64,000 nt of DNA from Pristionchus mayeri (lineage: Eukaryota > Nematoda > Chromadorea > Rhabditida > Neodiplogasteridae): positions 32,965,469 through 33,029,468 of the forward strand of contig BTRK01000005.1 of assembly GCA_036245805.1 (NCBI GenBank), in the 5' to 3' direction. This document shows positions 1 to 11,400 of this stretch, piece after piece (position 1 is the stretch's first letter; every line of letters begins with the position of its first letter). Made by a program: the position numbers and the translations under genes. The notes below the pieces were generated by a model, which saw nothing but the letters and a program-made list of their open reading frames with translations, was not told where the DNA came from and did not search any database.

Positions 1-602
1 AGCATCAAAATGATCGCCATCATGAGTACACATGATCCTGAGAATATCATTACGATATCTAATAATTTCTCCTCAGGGCATGAAAAAATTACTTTTTTGC
101 ATGGCCATTTTTTGGACATCCATACCTTTACGGAAAAGTTTAGTAAAAATCTGATTTTTATCTGGTAATGTTCGAAATGTGTTGAAGAACTGAATTCCAA
201 CTTTTTAGAGCTATTGCTTATCTTTCCTGCCCGCGGCGTGCGTTTATCGGAGGTATACTAGGGTCTTGAAACACCTTGTTTACCCCTATGGGCGAGAGAG
301 TGCACACGACGAGAGTGCGTAAACAGGGTGATTCCCGACTCTAGTATGCCTCCGAAAAACACACGCCGCGGCCCGGAAAGATATGCAAACGCTCTAAAAA
401 GTTGGATTTAAGTTACTCAATACATTTTGAACATTATCAGATAAAAATCAGTTTTTTACCAAACTTTTCCTTAAAGTTATGGATGTCCAAAAAATGGTCA
501 TGCAGAAAAGTGATTTTTTCATGCCCTGAGGGCAAATTATGAGATATCGTAATGATATTCTCAGGATCATGTGGACTCATGATGGCAATCATTTTGATGC
601 TT
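1..602. repeat. Foldback (palindromic) element, left end cut by window start
   Basis: The first ~250 bases reappear as the reverse complement at ~350-602; for example the opening agcatcaaaatgatcgcc matches the complement of bases near 600. The centre is near 300, where short GC-rich stretches (tatgcctccg and its complement) close the arms. The homology starts at base 1, so the true left end may lie outside the window. No coding potential is visible. This is probably a non-autonomous foldback transposon or MITE; its class cannot be set because the target duplication is not visible. Confidence 0.8.
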
Positions 603-1174
603 TGAACGGGTCTCTAGCTACTTTAGAAGCCGAGTTCCGAATTTCAGATCCTGTTTTTGCAGCTTTGCTGCAGCAAATGTGCGACCGAGGAGCACTTTCA
701 AAAATTTATTCTGGGTATGCCTCGGTCATATCTCCAATCATATTAAGTATGGCGAACAGGAAAAAATCTATGTAAGAATAATGCCGTTTTGAAAAAGTGC
801 AGATTGATTGCGTCATCACTACGCAATAACTATGCGATGACGTCATACAATAATACCGTGATCATAATCTCCGATGGATTTAGTACATCATACCTGAGTG
901 CCAGAGTGATGCATTTCCTGGGCAAAAATATACAACAAAGTCAAAAAGTGTACGGTGACTTTCCGGCGCGACTGTATATAAGTTATATAAATCATATATA
1001 AATCATATATCTCGTGTATCTGTTTCTTTTCGATTTTATGATATTAATTATAATTGCGTGTTTGATTGAGAGAACACAAAGTCCAACTATATTCTACATA
1101 TGAAGATTTGAACAATTTTTGGAACAGTGCAATCATTTATTGAAGAAAGGAGTAAAATGTATCGATAATCATCG
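603..1174. other. Non-coding stretch
   Basis: No exon with paired splice signals and no recognisable protein is seen. It holds only short chance open frames and AT-rich sequence. Confidence 0.5.
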
Positions 1175-1476
1175 TCATACATTATCAATCTCAACCTTGT
1201 TCTTTACTTTCCTCGGTAGAGGTAGAGGTGGGGACTCGGATGGACTATTCGGATCGGCCTGGTAGGAAAAGGAGAGAGTGGTGGGATCGGAATGATAGTA
1301 TGGATTGGAGGAATCGAAGGGCGAGAAAGAAGAGGAGAAGGGCAAGAAGGGAAGCATCGGTTCCTCTGCTCTTGTTGTTCTCCTCCTGGTCTTTTCCACT
1401 CGAAGACGACGAGTTAAATAACATATGAGAACGACGAGGAAGACCGCGAGTATAGTCAGAATGAAGATAGAGATAG
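1175..1476 (-). CDS. Partial small single-pass membrane protein (family member 1)
   Basis: Read on the minus strand, this open frame gives a hydrophobic segment of about 20 residues (ILTILAVFLVVLICYL), then a basic stretch RRLRVEKTRRRTTRAEEPM, then a Ser/Pro/Tyr-rich tail with NPYYHSDPTTLS. The same architecture (membrane span, basic MERTRKK-like patch, EVPM/EEPM motif, PYYxSD motif) is seen at 3281-3481 and 44365-44517, so these look like paralogs. This copy has a longer tail, to about residue 100. No start codon or clean acceptor is visible at its 5' side, because a stop lies just upstream in frame, so the N-terminal exon is missing or not recognised. Function unknown; the topology suggests a short membrane anchor with a basic cytoplasmic tail. 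Confidence 0.5.
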
Positions 1477-1750
1477 TGCAAAATTGAATTTATTCGATTT
1501 CACATGTTGTCAACACATTGTACTATTCAAGCTGCCAAATGTATGCATACGTTATCCACAGAGGAATGGCCGAACAGCATTTGCGAGGTCCGCAGGGGTT
1601 GTTGATGGAGAAAAATGAGTTACCCTCGCAGATAAGGATTTAAGTACTAAAATCAGGATTTATTGCACACAGTAGGATTACCGAATTTGGAAGAGAAAAA
1701 GGAAATGGTTTTCTAGACTGGAAGTGTGTGCATGTTGAAGTGCAACTCAC

Positions 1751-1841
1751 GCGTTAATCGACGCTCCTCCTCCAATTTCTCCTCGTGAAAGCTCCATTCA
1801 AGTAGATTCTCCACTAACACGTTGGAGAGGGAAGAGAAGAA
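1751..1841 (-). CDS. Possible isolated exon
   Basis: A 91-base open segment on the minus strand is bounded by a TTTCAG acceptor and a GTGAGT donor. It would encode a charged helical stretch containing ENLLEWSFHEEKLEEERRLT. It could belong to a gene with the membrane-protein exon at 1175-1476, but the reading phase between the two does not join in any way I can see. Low certainty; it may be chance. Confidence 0.25.
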
Positions 1842-1976
1842 CTGAAACCATGTCATTTCCACAACCTTGTCAATCTTTCTCTTTTGTTTGGAATCACTGG
1901 AATGTAATTTCACCAGACAAAATTTCAAACGTAATTGAATTCTGGCACCAATATTGAAAAAATATAGACGGCCCAT

Positions 1977-3280
1977 TATAGGACAAATACCTTTTCTCAG
2001 TCCACTAACGATAAGAAACTCAATAATCCAGAGGATATTATTTCACTCGAATGCGCGATAATCCTTTTTATAAATAATGTAATATATGAGACCGTGCGCG
2101 ATAGATTCAATAAGCGTAAATTAATTGTTATGTCATTTAATCAATACCAAAGAAAATGCATAAGTACCATAATGGAGGAGTAGCCTTTGTATCCTCTAAT
2201 AAAGATGTTCAAGAACACTCTCGTTCGAGCTAAGCGCCTTCCCCTGTTTTCGGATGACCTTGGTCGGTTGTACTTTGTTGAATAAATAAAGTAGTCAAAG
2301 CATGCAAGATATGATAGCTCATCATAACTCTAGCTATGATAACTCTAGATGTTGGGTGACTCGTGTACTACTTACTCATAATCTATTCAAAGAACTCGTC
2401 GAAACGTTAGCTCCAAATTTCGATTCATCGCGTTATAGGCGTAGCTCTCACAAAAACCATAAATTGACTTATTAGTATGTCCTTAGAAATGTTCAATGCA
2501 ATATCCCTTCGCTCATCACTTGATGCGAGTCTCCATATCTCGGATGAATGATGACAATTCTTTGAGCAATATTGTCCACTATCTAAAAGGAGTATGTATG
2601 CATGAAAGAGGAGAAAATTCTAAGAACTTCTGTTGTTTTCAAATTTGCTAAACGATCTTGTGGAGGTCCGGGCTGTATGGAAATTTAGGGACATAGCCAG
2701 AGAAATAGCCTGGTTCTGGCCTTTTCCTTCAAATCCTTTTCAAATCCTTCATTATTCCCATACTATAATATGCGTCCACCGTCTGGTAGTATTCACAAAT
2801 TAGAGAAGTCTTTTTATTTTTTTTTATTTTCGTTGCTCTCGAGCTGACATGTCGTTCCCCTCTTACTCTGATCGAATAACAAACTACTCTCTACATTATC
2901 TTTATGCTCGACGTAACCTTTTGACCTCCGCTAGGACGCCGCCCCCCCCCCCCCCCTGCCCGCCGAAAGCGGGAGCCAGCCGGACTAGTACAGTCGTATT
3001 TGACTGACATCAGATCTTAATATTCATCATTAGATAATGATTAAAGAGTGATTTGTCTGGGTTGACTTGAATGAGGGGTAGAACGACGAAAGCCGGAAGA
3101 TTGGGATGAAAGTGGTGTCAATTCAATAAATCGAACTTTTTTATCGAGAGAATGCAATAAATGTGACATTCATCGTTCAATTGTGTTCAATTGTGTTCAG
3201 GAAATGTAACCAGGTTTGATTGCATTCCAAGTAGTTTCAATAAAAGAGGAAAATGAAGAAGATGCCGCTAGAGACAAGAC
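1977..3280. other. Intergenic DNA with transposon-end remnant and poly-C tract
   Basis: No gene is recognised. At about 2089-2118 the sequence tatgagaccgtgcgcgatag matches the terminus of the TA-flanked foldback family seen complete at 53794-54759, without a partner arm, so it is a remnant. A C run of about 15 bases lies near 2942-2957. The last ~200 bases resemble the region upstream of the 44.5-kb paralog, so the duplication that made the small membrane protein genes included promoter DNA. Confidence 0.5.
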
Positions 3281-3481
3281 ATGCGTTGGATCCTCTTTCT
3301 GCTCTTCCCGTTTGCAATATCCATCGTGTTTCTCCTTCTCTTCTGTTGTCGGTTATATATTCCTTCTCGAATGGAAAGAACCAGAAAGAAATCTGGATCA
3401 GCAGAGGTTCCCATGCGACTCATCTCGCTCTACTCCGCCTCCCATCCCTACTACCAGTCCGATCATACACCACCCGTCTAA
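3281..3481 (+). CDS. Small single-pass membrane protein (family member 2, intact)
   Basis: This 66-codon open frame starts MRWILFLLFPFAISIVF, giving a strong hydrophobic span (residues 3-24) followed by CCRLYIPSRMERTRKK, EVPMRLISLY and the tail SHPYYQSDHTPPV. The nucleotide sequence is closely similar to the opposite-strand copy at 44365-44517, including DNA upstream of the start. With the hydrophobic stretch at the extreme N-terminus and a basic patch after it, the protein is probably a signal-anchored single-pass protein. The reading frame is conserved between copies more clearly than the flanks, which argues that it is translated. No known family recognised and no function proposed. The start at 3281 is chosen because the paralog has the same MRW start. 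Confidence 0.6.
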   Translation: MRWILFLLFPFAISIVFLLLFCCRLYIPSRMERTRKKSGSAEVPMRLISLYSASHPYYQSDHTPPV

Positions 3482-4329
3482 GCACCACTAAATAAGAAGC
3501 TTTTACTCGATGTTTGACGAATGCGTGATATGAAAAGATAAAGTTTTAAACTTATCGCATGAAATGGAAGAAATACGACATGGTACTTGCTAGTTTTGTT
3601 GGGCCATTTCCCTTGACACACAGTGAACGAGTGGGTGTGCGTCAAGACGTCATCTCCGGCCCTATGGACCATATTGGTTTAGTGCAGCCGGCTATGAAGA
3701 GCATACCTCCCAGTCATCTGATCAACTGTTTATGTTCTGACTAATAATTGAATATAATTGCATTTAATTGCAGAAAATCCGTATATTCTATGTAGTACAT
3801 GCGTCAGCGGCGGTGATCGGTGGACCGCGGATCCCGCGAATCTAATTAGTAATTAATATACGGAAGGTTATCGGTCAAACTAAAAAGAAGATGGAAGGCA
3901 AACTATCAAAAAACCGCAAGACTTTTGCATCAACCTAATACATGCTTCCCGCAAACTCGATCCGCGGTATCCGCGGTCCGCGGCAGCCGCATATGGGCAA
4001 GGCTATTAACATGTACTCTATGTGGTATATTGATGCATTGAAAGTTCGGTGTTTGCAGAAAACTCATTTAATTACCACATCCATAACCGAATATTTATCT
4101 AAATGGCGATATTTGAGTGAGGAGATTGAATGATGAAAAAGCCGAAGAGAGATGGGAATTCCACTGAGCTGGATGGGCTGATGGCGGTTTCAATTAAAAA
4201 GGTTCTCACATTTCCGAGGACAATTAATTTCTTTGACATTCATCCTATTGTTTTTAATCAATCGCTAAGAAATGTGATTACATTCCAATGAAAAATAAAT
4301 AGAGACAGATTTCAGTAGAAGCAGCAAAA
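3482..4329. other. Intergenic DNA with short GC-rich palindromes
   Basis: No exon is supported. Around 3805-3840 and 3950-3990 there are GC-rich inverted blocks (ccgcggatcccgcga and gatccgcggtatccgcgg) that may be remnants of a foldback element. The segment just before 4330 resembles the DNA upstream of the two paralogous membrane protein genes. Confidence 0.4.
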
Positions 4330-4520
4330 ATGAGGTGGCTGTTGTTTCTTCTCTCTATCAGTATCCACAGTGTTTAATAATCTATCTTGTTGGCGGAAAT
4401 CGCGTCTTCCTCGAATCGAATCGACCAATGCGAAAATCACGTCGGCGCCTGTTGAACCTGCCTCCCCATGCTCCACTTCCAATCCTCACTATCTTTCCCA
4501 TCAAAATCCGCCATCCGTAA
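4330..4520 (+). pseudogene. Decayed copy of the small membrane protein gene (family member 3)
   Basis: It begins MRWLLFLLSISI like the intact copy at 3281, but two stop codons follow after HSV. In a shifted frame the rest of the family is still traceable (RIESTNAK in place of RMERTRKK, then a Pro/Ser-rich tail with NPHYLSHQNPP in place of HPYYQSDHTPP). The hydrophobic span is therefore interrupted. Its position 850 bases after the intact copy suggests a tandem duplication followed by decay. Confidence 0.5.
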
Positions 4521-4820
4521 CTCCATCACTATCAACACTACACAGAAATGCGTATTCTCAAAATCGATGATATGTGATGTTTGAGATCCATTATGCGTAG
4601 ATTCAACTCCACCTCTCTCAATTATGGTTTTATATAAAAATGACATATTTTAAATATCTATTTCAATTCATGCCCATGTTTATTTGCGGAGGTCACACTG
4701 AATTTGTCACAATAGTTCGCATGATGCGCTTGGACACAGCGAATACCTAGTAACAGTCTCTTGGTCTCGTTTTGTAACTCGGCATTTTTCCATGATCATC
4801 ATATGTGTTATACTGTAACT

Positions 4821-4830
4821 GCTATTTCAG
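4821..4830 (+). promoter_or_regulatory. Probable spliced-leader (trans-splice) acceptor
   Basis: The acceptor gctatttcag lies five bases before the ATG at 4836, with no recognisable coding exon upstream. In nematodes this arrangement is typical of SL1 trans-splicing to the first exon. This supports the choice of start for the syntaxin gene. An upstream non-coding exon is the alternative. Confidence 0.5.
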
Positions 4831-4835
4831 TCCCG

Positions 4836-7673
4836 ATGGTGAGAGATCGATTGGTCGAATTTCAAGCTACAAGGCCCTCCTATTACAAGGTCCGTTTTAT
4901 ATCTCTATCCTTGTGATTTTAAATTAAATCTGATTCCAGAGTCGGACACAGGGTGAACCCAATGCGGTCTCCGAAGTGGTGGATTTGGAAAGTGTCGGAG
5001 ACTTCGAGAGAATAATGGAAGAGGCACTCGAGTTGGCCAATAATCTATTAAGTGAGAAAATTGGCGTGTTTTTTTAAAAATTCGATTTCAGATGATATCG
5101 ACAAACTTAAGAAGAAACAGCAGCAAATTCTTTCCCTTCCTATTGTAGAACCACGCCACAAAGTGAGTTATCACTCAAGAAGGGGGGGGGGGTGGGTCAT
5201 TCCAATTTTAATAAAAACATCATTCCGAAATATCTTTTACGTTTCACATTTGGGATGCAATTAACAAGTGTTTGCTGTGAGTATTTTGAAATACCATTTT
5301 TCAGAGTTCTGTGAAAACTAATTAACAAAGCTAAACGAATCCTTTTCGGGAAGAGCTGGAATCGGCGATACTTGCTATTCGTAAGAAGACGAATCAGATG
5401 AGACCCAAAGTGCAGCAATTGGAGGATGAAATGGCCAAGCTGATGAGGAATAGTCAGTCACATTGTTCTTTTCAATTTTAACTATACCTCATGCACAATT
5501 CTTCAAAATTTTATTCGAGAAACAATAGAGCGGCCATTTATCATTTTGAACGTATTCGTGGGGTGTAGCATGAAGATATGGTTCCATAAATTTAAACTTA
5601 GAAATAAATTAGAACTCTTTTCATATGCTTCTGAAACGCAACTTAAAATGAGAAGAAATCAAATAGATATGCTGAGGGGGAAAATGAAAAAGATTCTGAC
5701 TGCATTCAATGACTCACAAGAGGCATACAAGGAAAGCATCTCGAGTGGGTCAACCTATCCTCTTATCGCTGATGCATTTAACATTGTTCATAAGTGATCA
5801 AGGTGTATTTTGTGTTATGATAAATAATGAACGAATAAGATAGTGTAAAGCAGGTTGCCCAAGATTAATTTCCATGTGGTGATCCCACTGAGCTCCATTT
5901 CAGAACGAGTCAAGCGGAGTCTCCAAGCAGCTGGTGATAACATGAATGATAAGGATATTGATCAGATGCTTGAAACTCATTCCACGCAGGTATGAACAAT
6001 TCGGCTCTGTACCAATATGAGGGTCCCAATATTTCTGTACCAATATAAGGGTCCCAAAGTCGCCTGTACCAATATAAGGGTCCCTAAAATTTCTGTACCA
6101 GTATAAGCGTTCCAAATAAAATGTCGCCATCAATAAGTAATACCAATAAGTAATGCTTCATAACTGTGCAATATCGTGTTTCAGATGTGTGTAATGGAAA
6201 TTAAGCTTTGAGCCAATTTGCGAAGGGGGCGCACATTCATGTTGGATTTCCTTTACACACTTCAGAAACACGATGTTGGATAGTTATGATGCAAAATTAC
6301 ATTTTGATAACAGCAATTGAAATTGTGTTTGGGACCCTTATACTGGTACAGCTTACTTTGGGACCCTTATACTGGTACAGAAATTTTTGGGACCCTTATA
6401 TTGGTACAGATTCTTTTGGGACCCTTATATTGGTACAGAATCCACCTTGGGACCCTTATATTGGTACAGAGCCAACAATTCCATACAGCGATGACTCCTA
6501 AAAGTAAATCTATCTATGAAAAAAATATATTAAAAACAGTCTGGAGAAGACGCATTCCGGCTAGTAACAAGTGCTTCTAGGGAGCCTTGCGAACTCTATA
6601 TTTTAGTACAGCTGACATTCTCTAGATTGGACCTGGACAGAATATTTGCAGTCCTACCAGAAGTCAGCCTCACCGATCGTATCAAACTCAAACCATGCTC
6701 TACTCCTATAGCATTTTGCCATGTAAATGAATAGATGATTTGAAGATGTTCTACCGTGAGCTATCTCCTCTCTCGATTGCTGGCAAACTTGTACTCGAAG
6801 AAGCCTCTGCACGACATAATGAGCTGCTCGATCTGGAGAAGAGTCTCGCAGAACTACAGGAGATGTTCGGTGCTGACTCAGGTGGGACACAGCAACATGT
6901 TTCAGAAAAAAATATGTGTTAGTGATTAATGCGTGTTGTGGCTAGAAGCTGCTACGGCGGTATGTTAATCAATAAGCCTTTTTGAAGAATTTACACCACA
7001 AGAACACAAGAAATTAGTTGTAGAAATATATCTTCAGGGCAAGACGGTAAACAAAATCGAAGAGAACGTCGAGGAGGCGGTGGTGCACATAGATGAGGGA
7101 AGCAAAAATCTCCAGCAGGCTGTCGGTTACAAGAGCGTCAGTTTGAGTACTCACTATTGTTCATGATAGATACAAGATATCACGGTATCGTCATTTCAAA
7201 CATTATTTCACCTCAGTATTTCGAGAGTGGAGAGCAAGTATGATTACTCGATTTTTGAATTATACTATTCTTATTTCTTTTTCGTAAATATTGAGACAAC
7301 TGTGTTAAACAATATGGACGAAATAGCTTGAATCAGGAGAGAATCAGCACTTCTTTGGTTTTTCGCTCTAGATCCTTCTTTCATTTACCATCGCGCCTCT
7401 CGACTGAGGGCTGTACCGGACGAAAAATTGGGAGAAAATATAAAATACTGGAGAAGTATAGAGGGGAAATGACCTCGAGAGTCTAAACAAAAACTGAGAA
7501 ATGCATGGGCATTATAATGATGACCTCTTCAGGCAGCGACTCGCAGGAAGATCCTATGCATCGTCCTCATTCTCGCTATCGTAATCATTAGTTCTAATAT
7601 TGCTGTTAGCCGGTGCTTTCAACTCCTCCAAAGCTTCGTAACCTCCCCCGACACAGTATCCTACTCATTATAG
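4836..7673 (+). CDS. Syntaxin-like t-SNARE (Qa-SNARE) protein
   Basis: Ten exons can be threaded in frame: 4836-4889, 4940-5051, 5092-5162, 5356-5452, 5613-5744, 5904-5989, 6612-6722, 6761-6881, about 7018-7136 and 7533-7673, giving about 345 residues. The N-terminus MVRDRLVEFQA resembles MTKDRLAALQA of neuronal syntaxins. The Habc-type helices (FERIMEEALELANNL, DIDKLKKKQQQIL, RGKMKKILTAFNDSQEAYKE) and a link with VKRSLQAAGDNMNDKDIDQM follow. The SNARE motif reads EASARHNELLDLEKSLAEL, then GKTVNKIEENVEEAV. The protein ends in a membrane anchor RRKILCIVLILAIVIISSNIA. Its role by family is vesicle fusion at the plasma membrane. Exons 4, 7 and 9 have weak acceptors and are less sure; exon 7 has no clear syntaxin equivalent beyond IFA. 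It is somewhat longer than usual (~300), and intron 6 carries a foldback element. A polyadenylation hexamer lies at 7960. Confidence 0.8.
5995..6475. repeat. Foldback element with minisatellite arms, inside syntaxin intron 6
   Basis: The left arm holds four copies of a ~28-base unit containing ctgtaccaatataagggtcc. The right arm holds five copies of the complement, gggacccttatattggtaca. The interior also pairs: taagtaatgcttcataactg and acacgat segments recur in complement near 6240-6300. The centre is near 6235. The whole forms one long hairpin within the intron between exons 6 and 7. Confidence 0.8.
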
Positions 7674-8409
7674 CTTAACTGAGATGCAAACATATTCCCT
7701 TGCAGATGGTATGATCAGCCCCCTGACTGAGTGCATAATCATCCCACTCCATCGTGTAAACGGGGTTTATTGAATGTAAGCACATGTATCGCCATATTTT
7801 CTCATTTATCTCACCTTTTAACACTATTGTTTTTATTACAACTTCGAAATATATTTTTTATCGAACATAAACGTACCCATTGCGGCAGACACATCTTGGT
7901 GAATTAATTATAACTATTGTCCTATCAACGTTGGTTTTCTAGGTGTGTGAACTTTACAGAATAAATCACAATTTTCACTCGAAAATGAGAAAGGAAAGAA
8001 ATCAGAGGAAAGATCAGCGATAATCCAAGCTTTGGTTTTCGAGAATTAGCAAGGGCGGAGAGAGGTGGTGAAGAGGGGGATATGGCTACATATGCAAGAC
8101 TGCGGGGAGAGAGGGACAAGGAACGGTAAGCTCGGCGAAAATAATTCTACACTTAAATGGAAATAAACAAAGACCCGCGTTTTAGCAACCAATGTTTTGT
8201 TCGAGAGAGTGCGTGCAAAATAATACTTGTCAAATAACAATGAAGTATAATGCGGGAAAGAATAGTCGGTATTTGACCAGTGTCGGTGTTGATGGATATC
8301 AGGACAGAGAGAGGTACCAGTATTTGTCAATGGATGCTTGAGCATGGAGGGAAGGAAGAGTGGTGATCCACTGGGACAATGCACGGGAAGTGCGCTAGCG
8401 CCGCCAGGT
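7674..8409. other. Intergenic DNA between convergent genes
   Basis: It holds the 3' ends of the syntaxin gene (+) and the receptor gene (-). A candidate polyadenylation signal AATAAA for the syntaxin lies at 7960-7965. The open frames here have no supported coding character. Confidence 0.5.
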
Positions 8410-11400
8410 TCACGCCAGTGGTTTGGTGGTGTCGTAGATGGAGGGTGCTCTCAAGATGATGATGCCCGTTCCGGCTGCGCACGCTACCGTGAAGACGATG
8501 AGGAAGATGCGATCCATGACGACAGAGACGTACTTCCAGTCCTCGATAACCTGCGATTTCGAACGTGAACATCTAGGCAGCGTGTATCAAGATTAACTCA
8601 GAAAAAGAGTATTCGTATACACTTCTTCTCCCTCTTTAACATTCTGAGATGCAAAACATTCGAAGAGGTTAAAAAAAACTCAGCTCTAAATTTGCAAACT
8701 AGATACTTTGTTTCGACATTTGAATCAATTCAAAAATTCAATTAGTGTCATCACCAACAACTCTACCTGGTCATCATCCTGCTGGTTCTTGAGATGATCT
8801 GCAATGTAGGCGACGCTCTCCACTGCACTCCTCACGGGCGAAGTCTCCCGCTGCATCGATGACAGCGAGGGCTGAAACAAGACCAATTAAGTTAGTCCAT
8901 AATTGATAGTATCCTAATTGTAGGCCATCGTGGAGCAGTACCCATGGAGAGCATGAAGAGCATAAGTGTATGCAGTCATACCTGCGTTGAGGCACCGGAG
9001 AAGGAGGGCCGATAGTTGGGCGAGAGAAGGTTCATCTGCAAATTTACGAATTGAATTTTACTGATTATTGAATTTTTATTTTTGAAAACTATTATTACGA
9101 AACCTGATCGAGAAGGGCGGAATTGCTGTGATTGGCGTTGATTGAGAAGGTCGACTCCTTCTTTCGGTTCAGCTACAACACAACGGTACGACATTCAATC
9201 CGCAGGTCTTCTTACAATACAGTAATGACAAATCACAATACATACATGTGTCAGGCAGGCATACGAGTCATTACGATGTGAATAATGCTTACATCTCTAG
9301 CTGATCCATTCTGATTCGAAGCAGCAGGCCTGTGCGCGCCAGGAGGAGCCGGTCTCTGGGAAGAAATGTATGGAAAAGTTCCCAATTCTAGAATTTTGAG
9401 TCTTGCTGCGAACAAATAATCGTTGACCTACCTTCATGAACAGCCACTTTGGAAGTATATCGATGAAGACGCGCTTCACCCAGGGTGACATCGTGTGTGT
9501 AGTCGGAGTGCGGTAGTGAACATTCTGAAATTTACTAGATTTCACCAAACACCACCTATAATATGGTGAATTACGCTTCTGCTCTTTCACAAATCACAGA
9601 TCACGTTCACGCAACGGCGAAACGTACCAGTGTGACGACGGTGACGACGACTGAGAGCGTGACGAGAACCATGGTGAAGAGGAGATACTTCCCGATCAGG
9701 GGAATGACTAGTGAGGTAGAAGGGACGATTTCGACTGGAAAAGTTTACATTTTGTTGCTATTCTCACAGCGTCAATAGGTATAGTGCATTCGACAACTGA
9801 CCCAGCAGCAAGAAGAATACAGTGAGAGAGATGAGAATGGAAATGCAGAGCGAAATCTTCTCTCCTCCATCCGATGGAAGATAGAAGACAAGCGCGGTGA
9901 GGAAACTGAATAAGACAATTCCGTGGCGAGTCTTTGATAGGTCGTCATTTTATATCAATAATGATAAATCAGTAATGTAGCCTTGAAATCGCGATTACCT
10001 GATGCCAACTGAGGGAAATATGAGGTTCACAGTGTAGAATAGTGTCTTCCTCCTCAGATGAATCTCGTACGTCAAGTCGATGAAGGGACTCTCGCAACAT
10101 GGGTACCTTAAATTTTAGTTTATTATTTTTCACCATTTTCATATCTCTGCTGTCCTACTTAACAGCACAATTCGGGCGCACCCCCACACGGTAAAACTGC
10201 GCTCTCGAGTGCTCGTATTTTTGCCCATTGTGTCTTGTCCCAATGACAGATGAGTCGACGCTCGCTTCGAATGTCTCGAGGGAGCAAGGGAGAACTTGAA
10301 GGGGATGGAGAAGTAGCGGCGACGCGGAGAGAAAGAACACACGCGGGCCATACTATTCCAGCGGACTTTTTAAAATTAGGAAGTAGTCTGACTGTACAAT
10401 GTAAGAGATCCGGGTTAAATGTAGCGGATGTGATAATTTCGAAATGTTATCAAATCAAGGGTTGTGATATGGCCACAAATTGCCCATCACGTCGATACAA
10501 CATCACATACGATCGTGATTCTACATTGAGCTAGTGCATTCTACGATGGAAATCGTTGCTGATTGCATCCACTAATCGATGAACCAGAACGAGTAATCGT
10601 GCGATGATTCGCACGGAACAAATATTCTCAAGGGATCATTTTAAAAGATTGGATCAGAAAAGACAAAATAAGTCATACCTACACCCCCATGCTCTTTTCA
10701 ATATCCAAGAATGCTCACCGTTTCTCGTGTCTCTTGCCTGGCACTCCGAGAATGTCCCATTCAACAGACGGATAGTAGTCGGAGAGATCGATACCTGAAA
10801 ACACTACTCTTTATGTCGATAATTCGATACACTAGTGTGGGACAAACGACGCCTCGTAACGATTCGCTGCGTTCCCTCCCTCCCGCGATTTTGAAATATC
10901 TATTCGCTACGCGACATCGTTTGGCCATCCTTGCTCCTCACCTTGGTCCACCACCCAGACTGTTTCTGGCACCATGCCATGCTGCGAGTTGAACAGCTCC
11001 TTCACCTCACGCTGTTTACTGTCATCCTGAAACATATACATTGAGCATGCTTTGTTTGCTTTTATTTGTTGTTGTTTGTGTTGTTGTTTTTCGTGCTTTA
11101 TTGTCATGAGCGATTACCTTGTGCTGTAAGTCGACCTCGAGACCACCGTACGTCCATGAACCTGGAAATGTGTTTCAATACAATTGTTTTGATATGGAAA
11201 TCATTCGTTTACGTATCATGTAAGAGATGGCTTACCGAATTTCATTTCGCAAGTTTGTCCATCGAAAGGGAAGAACTCAACGTCGATAGTGCACATGCTA
11301 AATATAATTTATTTGAAATATGTAGTTTCAAACCATGCAATATTGATTACCTTTTGTAAATAGCAGGAGGTGCCCATTCCACAGTCCCATTATACATCAA

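Noticed and set aside
6208..6580. Overlapping open frames with repeated Tyr/Trp/Thr-rich peptide
   Set aside because: They translate the minisatellite arm of the intronic foldback.
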